A stretch of 64,000 bases of DNA from Flaccisagitta enflata (GCA_965153355.1 OZ231126.1:72540001-72604000); one strand, 5' to 3'; shown: positions 29,111-41,225, numbered from the stretch's first letter. Notes: a model not told the origin generated them from the letters alone. Program-made: numbers and translations.

Positions 29111-29626
29111 GGGCAGCGGCTCCAAAGGGCCGATGTCCTGTAGAACACAGGGGGGAGTTCGAGACGTCCGTCCTTCCGTCCTTCCGTCCGTCCCCCCCCC
29201 CCGTTGACCATCATGGCCTCGAGTTAGCCCTCCCAGGCCTCAATTTAGCCCTCCAACCCTCAAATTAGCCCTCTTGGCTTCAAATCAGCCCCCCTCATGC
29301 CACAAATCTGCCCTTCAGACCTAAAATCTGCCCTCCAGACCTTCAATCAGCCCTCCAAGCATAGAACCAGCCCTCCAAACCTCAAATCTGCTTTCCAAGC
29401 CTTAAATTTGCCCTCCAGCCTTCAAATATGCCTTCAGTGGCCTAAATTAGCCATCTAGAGCCCCTAGGAACAGACGCAAGGACGGAAGTCTTGAAATCCC
29501 CCCTGCGTTCTACAGGATATCGGCCCTTTGGGGCCGCTGCACTGCTCTCACCCCACCTCTTTACTGGATCACTCCCAGCAGGGCATCGGGTACCGCTGAC
29601 CATGTGCGATCCTTGGATGACTTGTT
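29111..29626 (-). mobile_element. Type A element, nested in type H
   Basis: Starts gggcagcggctccaaagggc, tcctgtagaacacagg, (ccttccgt)n, then twelve Cs. The minisatellite unit is 'ccctccaagcctcaaattag'. It ends with the inverted long end to gatccttggatgacttgtt. Confidence 0.8.
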
Positions 29627-29754
29627 GAGTATACGGCTCCAGCCCAGATGCCCTACTGACCTCCAGCACTGCTCCTGCCCACCCGCACGCGACTAGGGTA
29701 GCCGTGTATCCGGCCTTGTTAAATGCAAAATGAAAACTCAAGGTGTAATCATGT

Positions 29755-30080
29755 TTTTAGATGCGTCCGTCAGGAACGCATCTCTATAAGAGGGTCTGTC
29801 TGTCTGTCAATCCGTCCGTCCCTCCGTCCCTCCGTCCGTCGGACCGTCCATCGGACCGTCCGTCGGACCGTCCGTTGGTCCGTCCGTTACGCCTGTGCAA
29901 AAACCGCGTTTCTCGGCTGTTTTTGGCCACGGTGAGATCCTACACTGCGACAAATGATCAACCAACATGTTTTGAGAGTCTTTTCACCCGTCTGTTTGTC
30001 CATCTGTCTCTCCATACATATGTCACATGATCAATACACGCTGAGACACAGCCCGGACGCATTGTTGCCCGGTCGGGCTT
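29755..30080 (+). mobile_element. Type H-related hairpin and (CCGT)n tract
   Basis: Hairpin agatgcgtccgtcaggaacg catct at 29759-29783, ataagagggtctgtctgtct, then (gtccgtcggacc)n to 29890. The other end is not certain. Confidence 0.5.
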
Positions 30081-30451
30081 GTTGTGTAATCAGTTGAATA
30101 CATAACTATGATACTGTAATTACGATAATGAGTCATTATCATTATCAATGTCCGTAATCACTGCTTTTGCCCCCTTTACAACATTCCGAAAGAAGACTGC
30201 GCGGTGAGCTGCTAAGTCGTCCTCAGCGTTGCCTCATCAATCTTAATTCAAAACCTTTATCAAGCGCGTTAAATTTTGTTAAAACCTAAAAGCGCAGGCG
30301 TCAAGCGCATCAACGTTCCAACCTCGACTCGAGAAATGAATTAATTCATTTTCTAGCGCAGAGCAGAGGTCGTTATATGGCCTCCGGCGTAAGCCAGCCT
30401 TCCTCGCGGCCTCGGGCCGGTTGTTCCATAGCTTCGCCTACAATCACTCAA

Positions 30452-30667
30452 GCCCTGTTTCTACACGAGACATTCGTGTTTTTTTTGAATGGGCCACTCA
30501 GTCGCTCGCAACGTTTGTTCGCTCGTGTCACTCACTCGCTTTGTTCACAGGCTTGCTCACTCAATTTGATCTTGTGAGCCGATGAAATTCATGAATATGT
30601 GTTCAAGCTGTAAACGCAATAAACGGGAAAGAAACTAGTTTGTTGTCACCACTAGAAACACGCGCTC
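30452..30667 (+). mobile_element. TIR element copy 3 (family of phosphatase introns 1 and 4)
   Basis: Degenerate ends gccctgtttctacacgag and ccactagaaacacgcgctc. The interior shares cgctcg, tcactcactcgc and gtgttcaagctgtaaacgc with the other two copies. Confidence 0.7.
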
Positions 30668-30775
30668 TGTTTGCCAACACCGACGTTGAAACTTGAAGCC
30701 GTAGAAATTCCAAATCGTGGTCTTAATAGTTGATGAGCTTAGACGAGGTGCATCAAAGTTCAAGGTGGATCAGTA

Positions 30776-30945
30776 CAGTTGAAACCCCGAACCCCCCACT
30801 AACGGAATTCCGCTAATGATGGAAATAAATTCATGATCCCTTGGACTTGTTTCTTTTGATTTCCTATATTGACTCCAACAAAATTTCGCCTAAAAGGAAT
30901 AAGATTTGTTAGTCTGTTGAAATCCGTTAGAGCAGGATTTAACTG
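30776..30945. mobile_element. Pogo-like MITE (CAGTTGAAACCCCG)
   Basis: Ends CAGTTGAAACCC and ggatttaactg, flanked by TA at 30774-30775 and 30946-30947. 170 bp. Confidence 0.6.
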
Positions 30946-30971
30946 TACTACAAGGCATCGTCTTAAATATA

Positions 30972-32074
<1,103 letters not shown>

Positions 32075-33130
32075 TAGCGCAACAATGGCAATGAAATGGT
32101 GGAAACGCATCACATCACATCACACCACATCATCTCACCACATCATCACCATCATCACATCATACAACTTCAGTGATAGCTCCCGATCGAGGCTCACGAT
32201 TCAGCACACTCATCTGGTACTCTTTCTTGTCACCGGCACATTACACAAATAGCGGAAAATCATGGAATTTTCTTTCTGATGGGAGTTCCCGTTGGAAAGT
32301 TCTGTGGTATGGTCTAAGATGTGATTTTGAAATTAATAAGGATAGTTGTGATGGGTCCGGATAAAACACCATTGAGAGCTCCGAAGGCTCTCATCCTTAA
32401 TCTAGTTTGGGTTTGAGTAGTTACGTTGTCCAACTTTCATACAACTTCAGTGATAGTTTTAGTTTGGGTGCACACAGGACTCGGTAGGTCATTCAGCCCG
32501 TCTGTTCGGATCGTACGCGTTTGTCTGTTTTGACTCAACTTAGGAGCGTTTTACATTTCTTCCATTAAGCGCACTTAAGGGCTGTACTCTTCCCGTTACC
32601 TCCCCTGCTTATAATTCTCCATTTCAACGTTCGTTTCTTGTCCCTTCCATTAATTACGTCCAGAAAGATGGCTGACTCGTGCCTCGATTCCTAATCTCAT
32701 CATTTTCTACGATGAGCATTTGATGCCTTTTTTAGCCTTGGCTTTTCCTCCTCATCACTCAGCGCTAATCAAATTACTGCGTCTGCTTTCCGTTTCCGGC
32801 CTTTTTTTCATCTTTCCTTCTTTTTGTTTACGTGTCATTTTTTTTATATTTTTCTTTTTATCTTGTCTTTTGTCAGAGTGATCTCCGGTTGCTTTGCTCT
32901 CCCCATGGTCTCGTTCTTTGCTTCTGTTTACGCATCTAATTCCAGATAATTTTTTTCCCACGCGTTTTTCCCTTTTGTTCGATTATTCGACTGCTTCCTC
33001 CTTTTTTTTTCTGTTTTTGTTTTGTTTGTTTTTGTTTTGTTTTGTTTTGTTTTGTTTGTTGTCTGTCGATGTCCATATAGATTTGTGCGTTTTTCTACAT
33101 TTTGCGTACGTTTGGGCATGTAATTGTGTC
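32075..33130. other. Non-coding stretch with a (CATCA)n run
   Basis: Short catcacatcacaccacatc array at 32106-32163. A hairpin gagagctccgaaggctctc lies at 32373-32391. No gene recognised. Confidence 0.5.

Positions 33131-33133
<3 letters not shown>

Positions 33134-33174
<41 letters not shown>
33134..33174. repeat. (CT)n microsatellite
   Basis: About 20 CT units, followed by three 'agtttcatcac' repeats. Confidence 0.95.
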
Positions 33175-33179
<5 letters not shown>

Positions 33180-33550
33180 CATCACAGTTTCATCACAGTT
33201 TCATCATCATTACAAGGCAGACAAGGATGTCGTTTTCATCTTAGATAGGAGATAGACAAAGAGAGGAAATCGATATATTATCTTTTCGAGATAACGCCAT
33301 CTATCAAATATCAACGCAGTTGTTTTTCTATGCCCGTTTAGTATCAGCGCAGAATCCGTTGCTTCTTGCCAAATCAAGTTTTTCTCATTGTCTGAGGCCA
33401 ATTCATCATAACTTGGAAATTCTTCCCTCGATTAGTGTCAGCCTTTTTCCGGCGCTTCGCGTGTCAGCTTCTGAAGGTGTTGCAGTCTTATGTTCGCTTG
33501 AGCGTGTTGGACTGTTTGTGTTTGCTTGTGAGTACATGAGTCATTGTTTG
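33175..33550. other. Non-coding stretch, nothing recognised
   Basis: An open frame on the + strand (33320 onward) runs into the following microsatellite and has no family resemblance. Confidence 0.4.
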
Positions 33551-33551
33551 T

Positions 33552-33718
<167 letters not shown>

Positions 33719-34399
33719 CTTTTTCATGCTGCGCTACAAACAACCATTTCATTGTCCTGTGCGCTGGAAAGTCTTGCAAAACTATCTCTGACCTTATGCA
33801 TTCTGTTAAGACGTTTGAAAAAAAAACTAAAACAAGCTTCTACGTGTTGATTTGATCATAGCTGATTTGACCATGGCTATGCTATGACTAGAATTATAAC
33901 TTTACTGAACAATCACAGCTTGGCAGAGGAAAAAAAAAATAGTCGCAAAAGCGTTAGATGGTCAGCGGTACCCGTGCCCTGCCCTAGTAGGTTGTGCTTA
34001 AAGTTGAAGGGGAAGCAGGGCAGCGGACCGAATAGTGGAATTGGAGAGCAGTTGGTCACTGCAAATCCGGACCAAAGTGTGAATTTATTTTTACAACACC
34101 CCTATGAGGTAAATAGATGATCCAGAAGGGGTGCCATAAAATTCGGGCCCATTCAGGGTCGATTCAGAAAATATTTTCTTCAAAAAGTGTCTTCAAAAGG
34201 GGGGTCAAATCGACTAGAAATGACCTAATTTGCCTAGATCCAAAATCCTGTAGCAAAATTTTTTTTCAAAAAACTTAGAAAATTTTAGGGTTGAGGCCTC
34301 AAAAAATTGACTAAGAAATTTTTCCAAGTTCTTTAGTCTGGTATATATAAAGAGGGCCAAGTAGGCATGTGGATAGTCAAATGAATGCGTTAGAGGTGC

Positions 34400-34905
34400 T
34401 TTGTCGCACCTAAAAAGAAAGAAGAGAACATTTTCTTACCCAGAATTGCCCAGAAAAGGGGATAAAGAGAGAATTATCCTTTCATTCCATTTTCTTCAAA
34501 CTTTAAGTCCAACCCTAAACTGCTTGTAAAAAATTGTTTATGCTTCTTTTTACAATTTTTGTGATTTTAACTTGAAACAAGGCTGTATGTTGCGATGCAC
34601 TCAAACAGCAAATTTGGGAAGTCATTTTGCATGAAATTCTTCATCTCTCTTGGAATGCGGAAATTTGTATTTCTAAAAACATAGAAATTTCACACAAAAC
34701 AAATCAAAGAGCAGGAGTTAATTTTTGTTTGTTTTTTTTCTCAATTTTTCAAACTGATTTTGTACACATAAATGATTTTCAATGCAAATAAATCAAAAAG
34801 TCATTTACCGAGAATATCATTTCTTTCAAAAAATTGTAAACTTGTCATTTTAATTTCTTATAGAATATCATTTGACCATGGAAATTGCCCTTTTGTGTGC
34901 ACCTT
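34400..34905. other. AT-rich interior of the large element, nothing recognised
   Basis: A type H-like hairpin, aggtgctttgtcgcacct plus A-run, lies at 34395-34417; beyond it no gene, repeat end or RNA was seen. Confidence 0.5.
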
Positions 34906-34908
34906 GAC

Positions 34909-35106
34909 GTATACACTCCCCCTAAGTCGCGGACGGGTGGGCAGGAGTGGAAAAGCACAAAAAAGCTTGTATTTTGTTTTTGTTACGAATGGAGCGACCA
35001 ACCGACCAACAGGGCGGGTTCTAGAGTCACGAGTCCGCGACTAAAAAGTTAATTGCACGACCGACCACAACAGCAAGGTATAGAGTCGCGTGTCCGCGAC
35101 TAAAAA
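34909..35106 (-). mobile_element. Type H element plus a second hairpin end
   Basis: gtatacactccccctaagtc start; inner agtcgcggacgggtgggcag; gcgaccaaccgacc tract; hairpin agtcacgagtccgcgact (to 35046). The inner agtcgcggac is complementary to gtccgcgact. A second hairpin agtcgcgtgtccgcgact ends at 35099. Confidence 0.75.
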
Positions 35107-35320
35107 GAGTAAATTTTGCCATAAAAATTGACATATAGATGTAGTCATGAATAACAGAAAATCCACTGCGAGCATAAACCAATAGTAACATTTGATTCAT
35201 GTGTTAGGCCAGTTTCTCGAAGTTTCATGCAAAGATTGTTTTAAGTGAAATCCACAGCAAACACACATGTGCACAAGCTTTAAGTATATCTTCAATAAAA
35301 AGAAACAGGCTTTATGTATT

Positions 35321-36190
35321 GCGGACATGCGACTCTAGAACTTGCTCTTTCAGTCTGTCGGTAGGTCTGTCACATTTTTGAATTGCGAGCGATTTTGGCA
35401 TTTCTGCCCCTGCCTAACAAAACGTGAGTGTATTTTTTGCTTTACCGCTCCAGCCCACCCTTCTGTGACTGGGGGGGAGTGTATACGGCCTTGTTTATCT
35501 TCATTCCAGTTGTGAGGTGGACATGATGTTAAAAAAATCATGCACAAAAGAATTGCTAATTGCAATGTATATTAAGAATGGATCTTTAAGAATTAACAAA
35601 GAACAAGGCCGGATACACGGCTACCCCAGCCGTGTACGGGTGGGCAGGAGCTATATTTGAGGTCACTCGATCATTTGGGAAGGAGCAGTGAGGCCAAAGA
35701 CCGCAAAAAAACCAAAAAAGTAAAGTGTGACGGACCAATGGGTGGACCAACCGACGGACCAACCGATGAACCAACCGACGGACGTACCGACATAGCGGGT
35801 TGTAGAGTTGCGTAGCATGCGACTAAAAACCATGAGTAAACGAGATAGCAAAACCAAAAATCTACTTTATTGATTAACTTGCTCTTTTGGTCTGTCGGTC
35901 GGTCTGTCACATTTTTGAATTGCAAGCAATTTTGGCATTTCTGCCCCTGCCTAACAAAATGTGAGTGTATTTTTTGCTATACTGCTCCAGCCCACCCGTC
36001 CGTGACTGGGGGGGGGGAGTGTATACGGCCTTGTTTATCTTGTTTCCAGTTGTGAGGTGGACATGATGTCAAAAAAATCATGCACAAAAGAATTGCAAAT
36101 TGCAATAAATATCAAGAATTGGTTTTTAAGAATTAACAAAGAACAAGGCCGGATACACGGCTACCCCAGTTGCATGCGGGTGGGCAGGAG
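35321..36190. repeat. Direct duplication (period about 545 bp) of type H plus flank
   Basis: The segment 35336-35645 (cttgctctttcagtctgtcg, ttttggcatttctgcccctg, gtatacggccttgttt, ttgtgaggtggacatgatgt, aacaaggccggatacacggc) repeats at 35878-36190. Between the units sits another type H hairpin end (agttgcgtagcatgcgact, 35810-35828). Confidence 0.8.
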
Positions 36191-36194
36191 CATG

Positions 36195-36400
36195 CGGGTG
36201 GGCATTCCTTGAACAGATTTGCACTTGCATTGCAGCTGCACCTTTTTGTGCTGCAATCTTTTTTGCAACCACATTTTTGAGGATCGCGACAACTTATTGC
36301 AACTTCAGCAATAGTTATCCAAACTGGTTGCCATTGATTAGCCTTCTTTTGCCACCCAAACAAGGGGACTTCTGGTGAAGAAGCTTGAGATTCAAAAGAT
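36195..36400 (-). pseudogene. Fragment of a cysteine-rich (tesmin/TSO1-like CXC) protein
   Basis: On the - strand the frame reads FGWQKKANQWQPVWITI, then CRDPQKCGCKKDCSTKRCSC. This Cys spacing matches CXC tails that I recall at the C-terminus of repeat-associated animal proteins, with a W-x-P-V-W lead-in. The frame continues into type H sequence on both sides, so only a fragment remains. It may be a leftover of the large element's own gene. Confidence 0.5.
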
Positions 36401-36769
36401 GTTGCCTGAGTGGCTTCAACATTATTGCCCCTGCCCAACCATCCGCGACTGGGGTGCCGTGTATCCGGGCTTGTTCCTAGTGGTTTAGAAGCTATACAGG
36501 TTTTGCATTTCACAGTCCGTTGCTTGCACTGGTTAGAAATCCAGTCTACCCACAGATTGTAAACATTTTTTCACATACGGAATGAAAAAAATTGTAAGGC
36601 TTTGTGATTTTGTATCTAGGAAAATCAGCTCATTTGACTCACCTTCTGAAGATATTTTTTAAGGCGTCGACCCTAGTTGGCCTTGTTTATATATACCAGA
36701 CTAAAGAACTTCAAACTTTGGAAAAATTTCTTCACGCTCGCCACATTTATATGTATTTGTGTATTGGAA

Positions 36770-38095
36770 TCGAATCGTCGGTTTTTGGAGCAGTTCCTGA
36801 GCCGGCATCGGGTCCTCACCCCAGGGCAGTATGGGTTCAGGGCGGGGCACTCGACAGCCATGGCCGTGCTGGACATGGTTGAGAGAGTGAGGGGGGCTTG
36901 GGACAAGGGTAATGTCTCTCTTGGGGTCTTTATAGATCTCAAGAAGGCATTTGACACAGTGGACCATGGGGTGCTGTTGGCCAAGCTTGAGCACTATGGG
37001 GTTAGGGGAGGGGCCCTGGGGCTGTTGGGGAGTTACCTGGGTGATAGGTCGCAGTATGTTGTTTATGGGGGCTATGAGTCAGAGAGGGGTCAGGTTAGGT
37101 GTGGTGTCCCTCAGGGCTCAGTTCTTGGCCCCCTTTTCTTCCTGATCTATGTCAATGACATGGTCAGGGCTTGTGGGGACCTTGAGCCTGTCCTGTTTGC
37201 GGATGACACCAATATCTTTGCAGAAGGGAAGGACCCCGCTGAGCTTGCTGGGAGGGTGAACAGGGGGTTGGGAATGCTCAGCGAGTGGTTTAGGTGCAAC
37301 AGACTGACTCTGAATCTGAAAAAGACAGAGTACGTCTACTTTGGCCGACCTGGGAGGGGAGGGGACCCACCGGGGGGTATAGTGATAGGGGGGGAGCAGG
37401 TGAGGCGAGTCGATGAGGCTAGGTTCCTGGGGGTGTGGGTGGACGGGGGGCTGAAGTGGGCGGGCCAGATAGATAGGGTTAGGACAAGGGTGGGGCAGCT
37501 TCTGGGGGTAATGGGGAGGGCGGGGCGGTTCCTTAGTGGGCGGTCCCTTCTTTCGCTCTATAATGCGCTGGTTCTCCCCCACCTGCAGTATTGTCTGATG
37601 GTGTGGGGTGACTTCAAGGGGGGGCGGAACCTGACGGTGGGGGCGTCACTGCTCAGGTACCAGAAGCGCTTTGCGGGGTTGATAGCTGGCTACAGGGGGA
37701 CCTACCATGCGGACCCGCTCTTTGCGGAGCATGGGATGCTGAAGGTGGGGGACCTCTACCGGCAGCAACTCCGGGTCCATGCATGGCGCTTCTGGAGGGG
37801 TAGGCTGCCTGAGAATCAGGCTGCCATGTTGAGGAGGGTGGGGGGTGTGCATTCCCATGCCACAAGGGCGGCGGGCTCGTCGCTGTTTCTTTCTACACGG
37901 GACCACGGATCGGTTGGGTACAGGGTACCGAAGGAGTGGGCATCTGTCCCGGTGGAGTTGAGGGGGGTTCCTTCCCTTGCGGCCTTCAAGCGTAGGTCCA
38001 GGGGGGCCTTTCTGTCTGAGTATGCCCGGTTTGTCTGTTTGGCGCCAGGGTGTCGCGTTTGTGCCTGGCAGGACTCGCAGCGTGGACAGGACTAG
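36770..38095 (+). pseudogene. 5'-truncated LINE reverse transcriptase (CR1/L2/Jockey-like)
   Basis: One frame with RT blocks in order: GQYGFRAGHSTAMAVLD (about 36829), VFIDLKKAFDTVDHG (about 36927), GVPQGSVLGPLFFLIYVNDM (about 37103), LFADDTNIF (about 37194; catalytic DD), RLTLNLKKTEY, and the typical C-terminal LPHLQYCLMVWG region; it stops at TAG 38093-38095. Homology begins near 36770; the upstream part of the frame is unrelated AT-rich DNA. No endonuclease domain. The block is strikingly GC-rich (G-runs, ggggg) against AT-rich flanks, with no stop or frameshift inside, suggesting a recent 5'-truncated insertion. The clade is a judgement from motif style. Confidence 0.85.
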
Positions 38096-38680
38096 GGTCC
38101 TTATGTTTGGTGTTTGTCTCTGCTCATCTGAAAACTTGAAGTGAATTACTGATTTTTTGGCTTCCCGAGTGAATGGCTGTCCTAGTAAATTACCGCGTTT
38201 AGTCAATATGCGATATCCTAATCACATGCAGCAAAAAATCGTTGAAAAAGAAAAAAAAAAAATGGAGAAAAAAAAAAAAAAAAAAAGTCGCTGCTTATAA
38301 ATTGATTCATTGAAATTGAAAAAATCGCTTATCTACAAAGCGAAGCCTTTCTCTCGTACATTTCTTGAACTGAATTGTTATTTTCATTGTTATACTGATT
38401 GAATTTCTGTTTCGCAACTGCAAGAGATCGAATCTATTGGTCTATTCATGCTACTTGTTGCTTCTACCCTTCTTCCATTTACAGGACTGAAGTCAATTTA
38501 GTCGCTGATTGTTCGCTCAGTTTGTAGTAAGGGCATTTTTCTAAGGATGAAACGTCGCCCCGATAGTCGAGTGTAGACTGATAGTGGTAAGGATTCATAT
38601 TGAGTTGATGTGCATTTGAGCATGAATAAGAATGAGGCAAGACTGAAGTGAGGAGGCAAAAAAAGCACAAAATTCTTTCA
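38096..38680. other. LINE 3' region and AT-rich DNA
   Basis: About 100 bp after the RT stop the composition returns to AT-rich. Two A-runs at 38250-38285 could be part of a LINE tail. No gene seen after that. Confidence 0.4.
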
Positions 38681-38845
38681 TGTGCATCGTCCTGTATCTA
38701 TAAGAGGTCTTAGTGGTCTGTTGGTTGTTCGGTCTGTCTGTTGGTCTGTCGGGCACATGTTAAAACCACGTACAACTGCCAATTTTGACATCTTTCATTC
38801 TGTCTGTCACCTCTCTTCCCTCCACACATTCTTTTTCAATTTCGT

Positions 38846-38935
38846 TGTCATTCATTCATTCATTCATTCATTCATTCATTCAGTCAGTCAGTCAGTCAGT
38901 CAGTCAGTCAGTCAGTCAGTCAGTCAGTCATTCAC
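38846..38935. repeat. (ATTC)n-(AGTC)n microsatellite
   Basis: About 9 ATTC then about 12 AGTC units. A type H-like hairpin-side tract (ggtctgtctgttggtctgtc) precedes it at 38695-38760. Confidence 0.95.
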
Positions 38936-40154
38936 TTATTCTTAATCATCAAGGCCATATTGTGACCTTGTTTTAGTTGCGCCACCGTCAAAATGTTTTA
39001 GATTATGTCAGTGCGAACGGAAAATGTAAAAAAGAGAAAGAAAAAAAATCTGACCACAAATATCATCTTCAATTCAATTTCTGTGGTGCGCGACATTCAT
39101 AGACTTCAGTTTAAACGACGTGAACCGACTAAGGCAACGAAATTCTCATTCTAATACGTCATAGAGTGAGCGTGTCTTAGTCAATTTTTTAAGGTGTGGA
39201 CCCTAAAATTTTTAGTTGAGTTAACCCCCTTTTTTAAGAAATTGTTTTTGAAAAATTTTTTAGTCAATTTCTAGAGGCTTTGACCCAAAAATTTTCAAAG
39301 TTTTTTGAAAAAAGAATTTACTACAGGATTTTGGATCTAGGCCCCCTTTTGAAGAAATTTTTTTGGAAAAATTTTTTAGTCAATGTTTCGAGGCGTCGAG
39401 GCAAAAATTTTTATAGATTTTTTGAAAAAAAAAATTGTTACAGGATTAGGATTTTGGATTTAGGGAAATTAGGTCATTTCTAGTCGATTTGACCCCCCTT
39501 TTGAAGACAATTTTTGAAAAAATGTTTTCTGAATCGGCCAATTTAGGGGCCCCTGGGGACCCCAAATAGGCCCAAATTTTATGGCACCCCTTCTGGATCA
39601 TCTATTTACCTCATGAGGGTGTTGTAAAAAAAAATTCACACTTTGGTCCGGATTTGCAGTGATCACTTTATATCTCTTGTAGAGCTATCCCACTAGAAGG
39701 GGTCTATGACCTATGCTTTCACACATATGGGGAATTTTCTCCTTTTCCTTCTACGTCCGCCCCCCCCAGCTTCGAGGCCCATATTCTAGTCCCAAGACCC
39801 AAATCCCAGTCCCGTGGCCTAAATCCTATCCAAAAGGCCCAAATCCTAGCCTCAAGGCCCAAATCCTAGCCTGGAAGCCCAAATCCCAGCCATGAGACCC
39901 AAATCTCATCCTTTAGGCCGGGATATGAACCTTGAGGCTTAGATTTAGGCCTCACGGCTGGGGTTTGAGCCTAAAGGATGAGATATGGGTCTCATGGCTG
40001 GGATTTGGGCTTCCAGACTAGGATTTGGGCCTTGAGGCTAGAATATGGGCCTTTTGGATAGGATTTAGGTCATCGACCCCTTCGGGGCCGCTGCCCAAAA
40101 GGAGAAAAGCTTCTTAGGGGGAAAAAGAAAGAACAATGAGATAAAAAGTTAAAA

Positions 40155-40270
40155 AAAAATAAGAATAAGAATAAGAATAAGAATAAGAATAAGAAGAATA
40201 AGAATAAGAATAAGAATAAGAATAAGAATAAGAATAAGAATAAGAATAAGAACTAGAATAAGAATAAGAA
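40155..40270. repeat. (AATAAG)n array
   Basis: About 18 units of aataag between the type B end and a type C element. Confidence 0.95.
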
Positions 40271-40431
40271 CAGGTCGCCCAAGGGCAATACGAATGGACA
40301 AATAGACCAATGGACAAACGGACAAACGAACAAATGGACAAAGGGACAGACAGACAAACGGACAAACGAACAGATGAAAGTCCCCCTGTGTCCTACAGGA
40401 CTTTGTCCCCTTTGGGGCCGCAGCCCAAAAG
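40271..40431 (+). mobile_element. Type C element, internally deleted
   Basis: Left end acaggtcgcccaagggcaat goes directly into a (ggacaaac)n tract, then the inverted end ctgtgtcctacaggactttg through gggccgcagccc. The GCCCTGC stem and minisatellite are missing. Confidence 0.72.
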
Positions 40432-40437
40432 GAGAAA

Positions 40438-41108
40438 ACTAGTCATCCAGGGATCGCACATGGTCAGCGGTACCCAATGCCCTGCTGGGAGCGATGTAGT
40501 GAAATTGAGTGTGAGCAGAGCAGCGGCCCAAAGGATCAATGTCCTGTAGGACAGAGGTTTGAATTTCCATGTTATTCAATGGGAATTTTTCTTTTTTTGT
40601 CAATTTTTCATGTTATTTGATGGGAATTTTCACATTTTCTTTTTCATTTCATCTATTTTCCATGTTATTCAATGGGGATTTTTCCATATTTATAGGTTTT
40701 GAATATTTTGCATACCTTTCAATGGGGAATTTTCCATTTTTTGACTTTTTTCAGTTTTTGTCAATTTTCCATTTACAGTGGAGCACCGCAAGAGCGCACT
40801 TGCTAATAAGGCATACCCGCCTATAAGGCAGGCAACCTACAGTCCCATGATAGATTTTGCAGTTTTTTCCATATTGGCAATAAAGCAGCTTCACTATAAG
40901 GCATATTATTGCTTAGTCCCTTGAAATGCGCTCTGCCTCTGGTGAAGCTCAACTGAATTTAAATAGGGGTTGAGGTTTCTGGCCTGAGGAGGCAGGGGGG
41001 GAATAGATGTATAGATGTATGGAGACTGACAGATGGACAGAAGGATGTACATACGGACTTAGCCCCCTGTGTCCTACAGGACAGAGACCCTTTGGGGCCG
41101 CTTCCCAA
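40438..41108 (+). mobile_element. Type A element with a nested pogo-like MITE
   Basis: aactagtcatccagggatcg start; tgccctgc; tgagcagagcagcgg; tcctgtaggacaga; repeated 'catgttattcaatgggaatt'; ggggggg at 40996; the gacagatggacagaaggatg tract; inverted end gtgtcctacaggacagagac to gccgcttccc. Confidence 0.75.
40776..40955. mobile_element. Pogo-like MITE (CAGTGGAGCACCGC)
   Basis: Ends cagtggagcaccgcaagagc and gctctgcctctggtgaagct caactg are inverted; same family as 53867-53999 (shared tgctaataaggcata). Confidence 0.7.
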
Positions 41109-41111
41109 AAA

Positions 41112-41225
41112 GTAAAAGAAGGAGAAGAAAAAGAAGGAGAAGGAGAAGGAGAAGGAGAAGGAGAAGGAGAAGGAGAAGGAGAAGGAGAAGGAGATGAGGA
41201 AGAAGAAGGAGATGAGGAAGAAGGA
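41112..41225. repeat. (GAAGGA)n array
   Basis: Purine-only array after the type A end. Confidence 0.95.

Larger units (their letters stand above)
28562..29720 (+). mobile_element. Type H element split by a type B and a type A element
   Basis: Hairpin-side half at 28562-28664 (agtcgcatgct..., cccactttgtcggtcggttg, (ggtt)n, ggtcccatttt). Cargo-side half at 29627-29720 (agcactgctcctgcccaccc, gcacgcgactagggtagccg, tgtatccggccttgtt). The two inserts occupy 28665-29626. Confidence 0.65.
34033..39695. mobile_element. 5.66-kb element with long inverted ends and GAA target duplication
   Basis: Left arm 34033-about 34360 (tagtggaattggagagcagt, then gcaaatccggaccaaagtgt, gatgatccagaaggggtgcc, ggggggtcaaatcgactaga) matches the complement of the right arm (about 39190-39695, ending agctatcccacta). 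The right arm also repeats internally about every 110-120 bp. GAA flanks both sides (34030-34032, 39696-39698). Between the arms lie type H copies, a CXC-type fragment, a LINE fragment and AT-rich DNA; no intact transposase was found. A 3-bp duplication is used by several DNA-transposon groups, so I do not assign a superfamily. Confidence 0.78.
33938..40096 (+). mobile_element. Type B element split by a 5.66-kb inverted-repeat element
   Basis: The left part, 33938-34032, is aatagtcgcaaaagcgttag through gcagggcagcggaccgaa. The right part, 39696-40096, resumes gaaggggtctatgacctatg, then ctcctttt, cccccccc, a minisatellite that inverts, and the end gtcatcgaccccttcggggc. Joining the parts restores the usual ggnccGAAgggg hairpin. 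Confidence 0.78.

Noticed and set aside
29755-30080. Protein-coding frame over (CCGT)n
   Set aside because: The frame exists only because the tetranucleotide repeat lacks stops; there is no conserved content.
37646-38206. 186-codon frame on the - strand opposite the LINE
   Set aside because: A shadow of the GC-rich reverse transcriptase frame; no independent motif.
34033-39695. Assignment of the large element to CACTA because its ends contain CACTA/TAGTG
   Set aside because: Here the left end begins TAGTGG and the right end finishes CCACTA, the reverse of the CACTA...TAGTG order, and no CACTA transposase is present.
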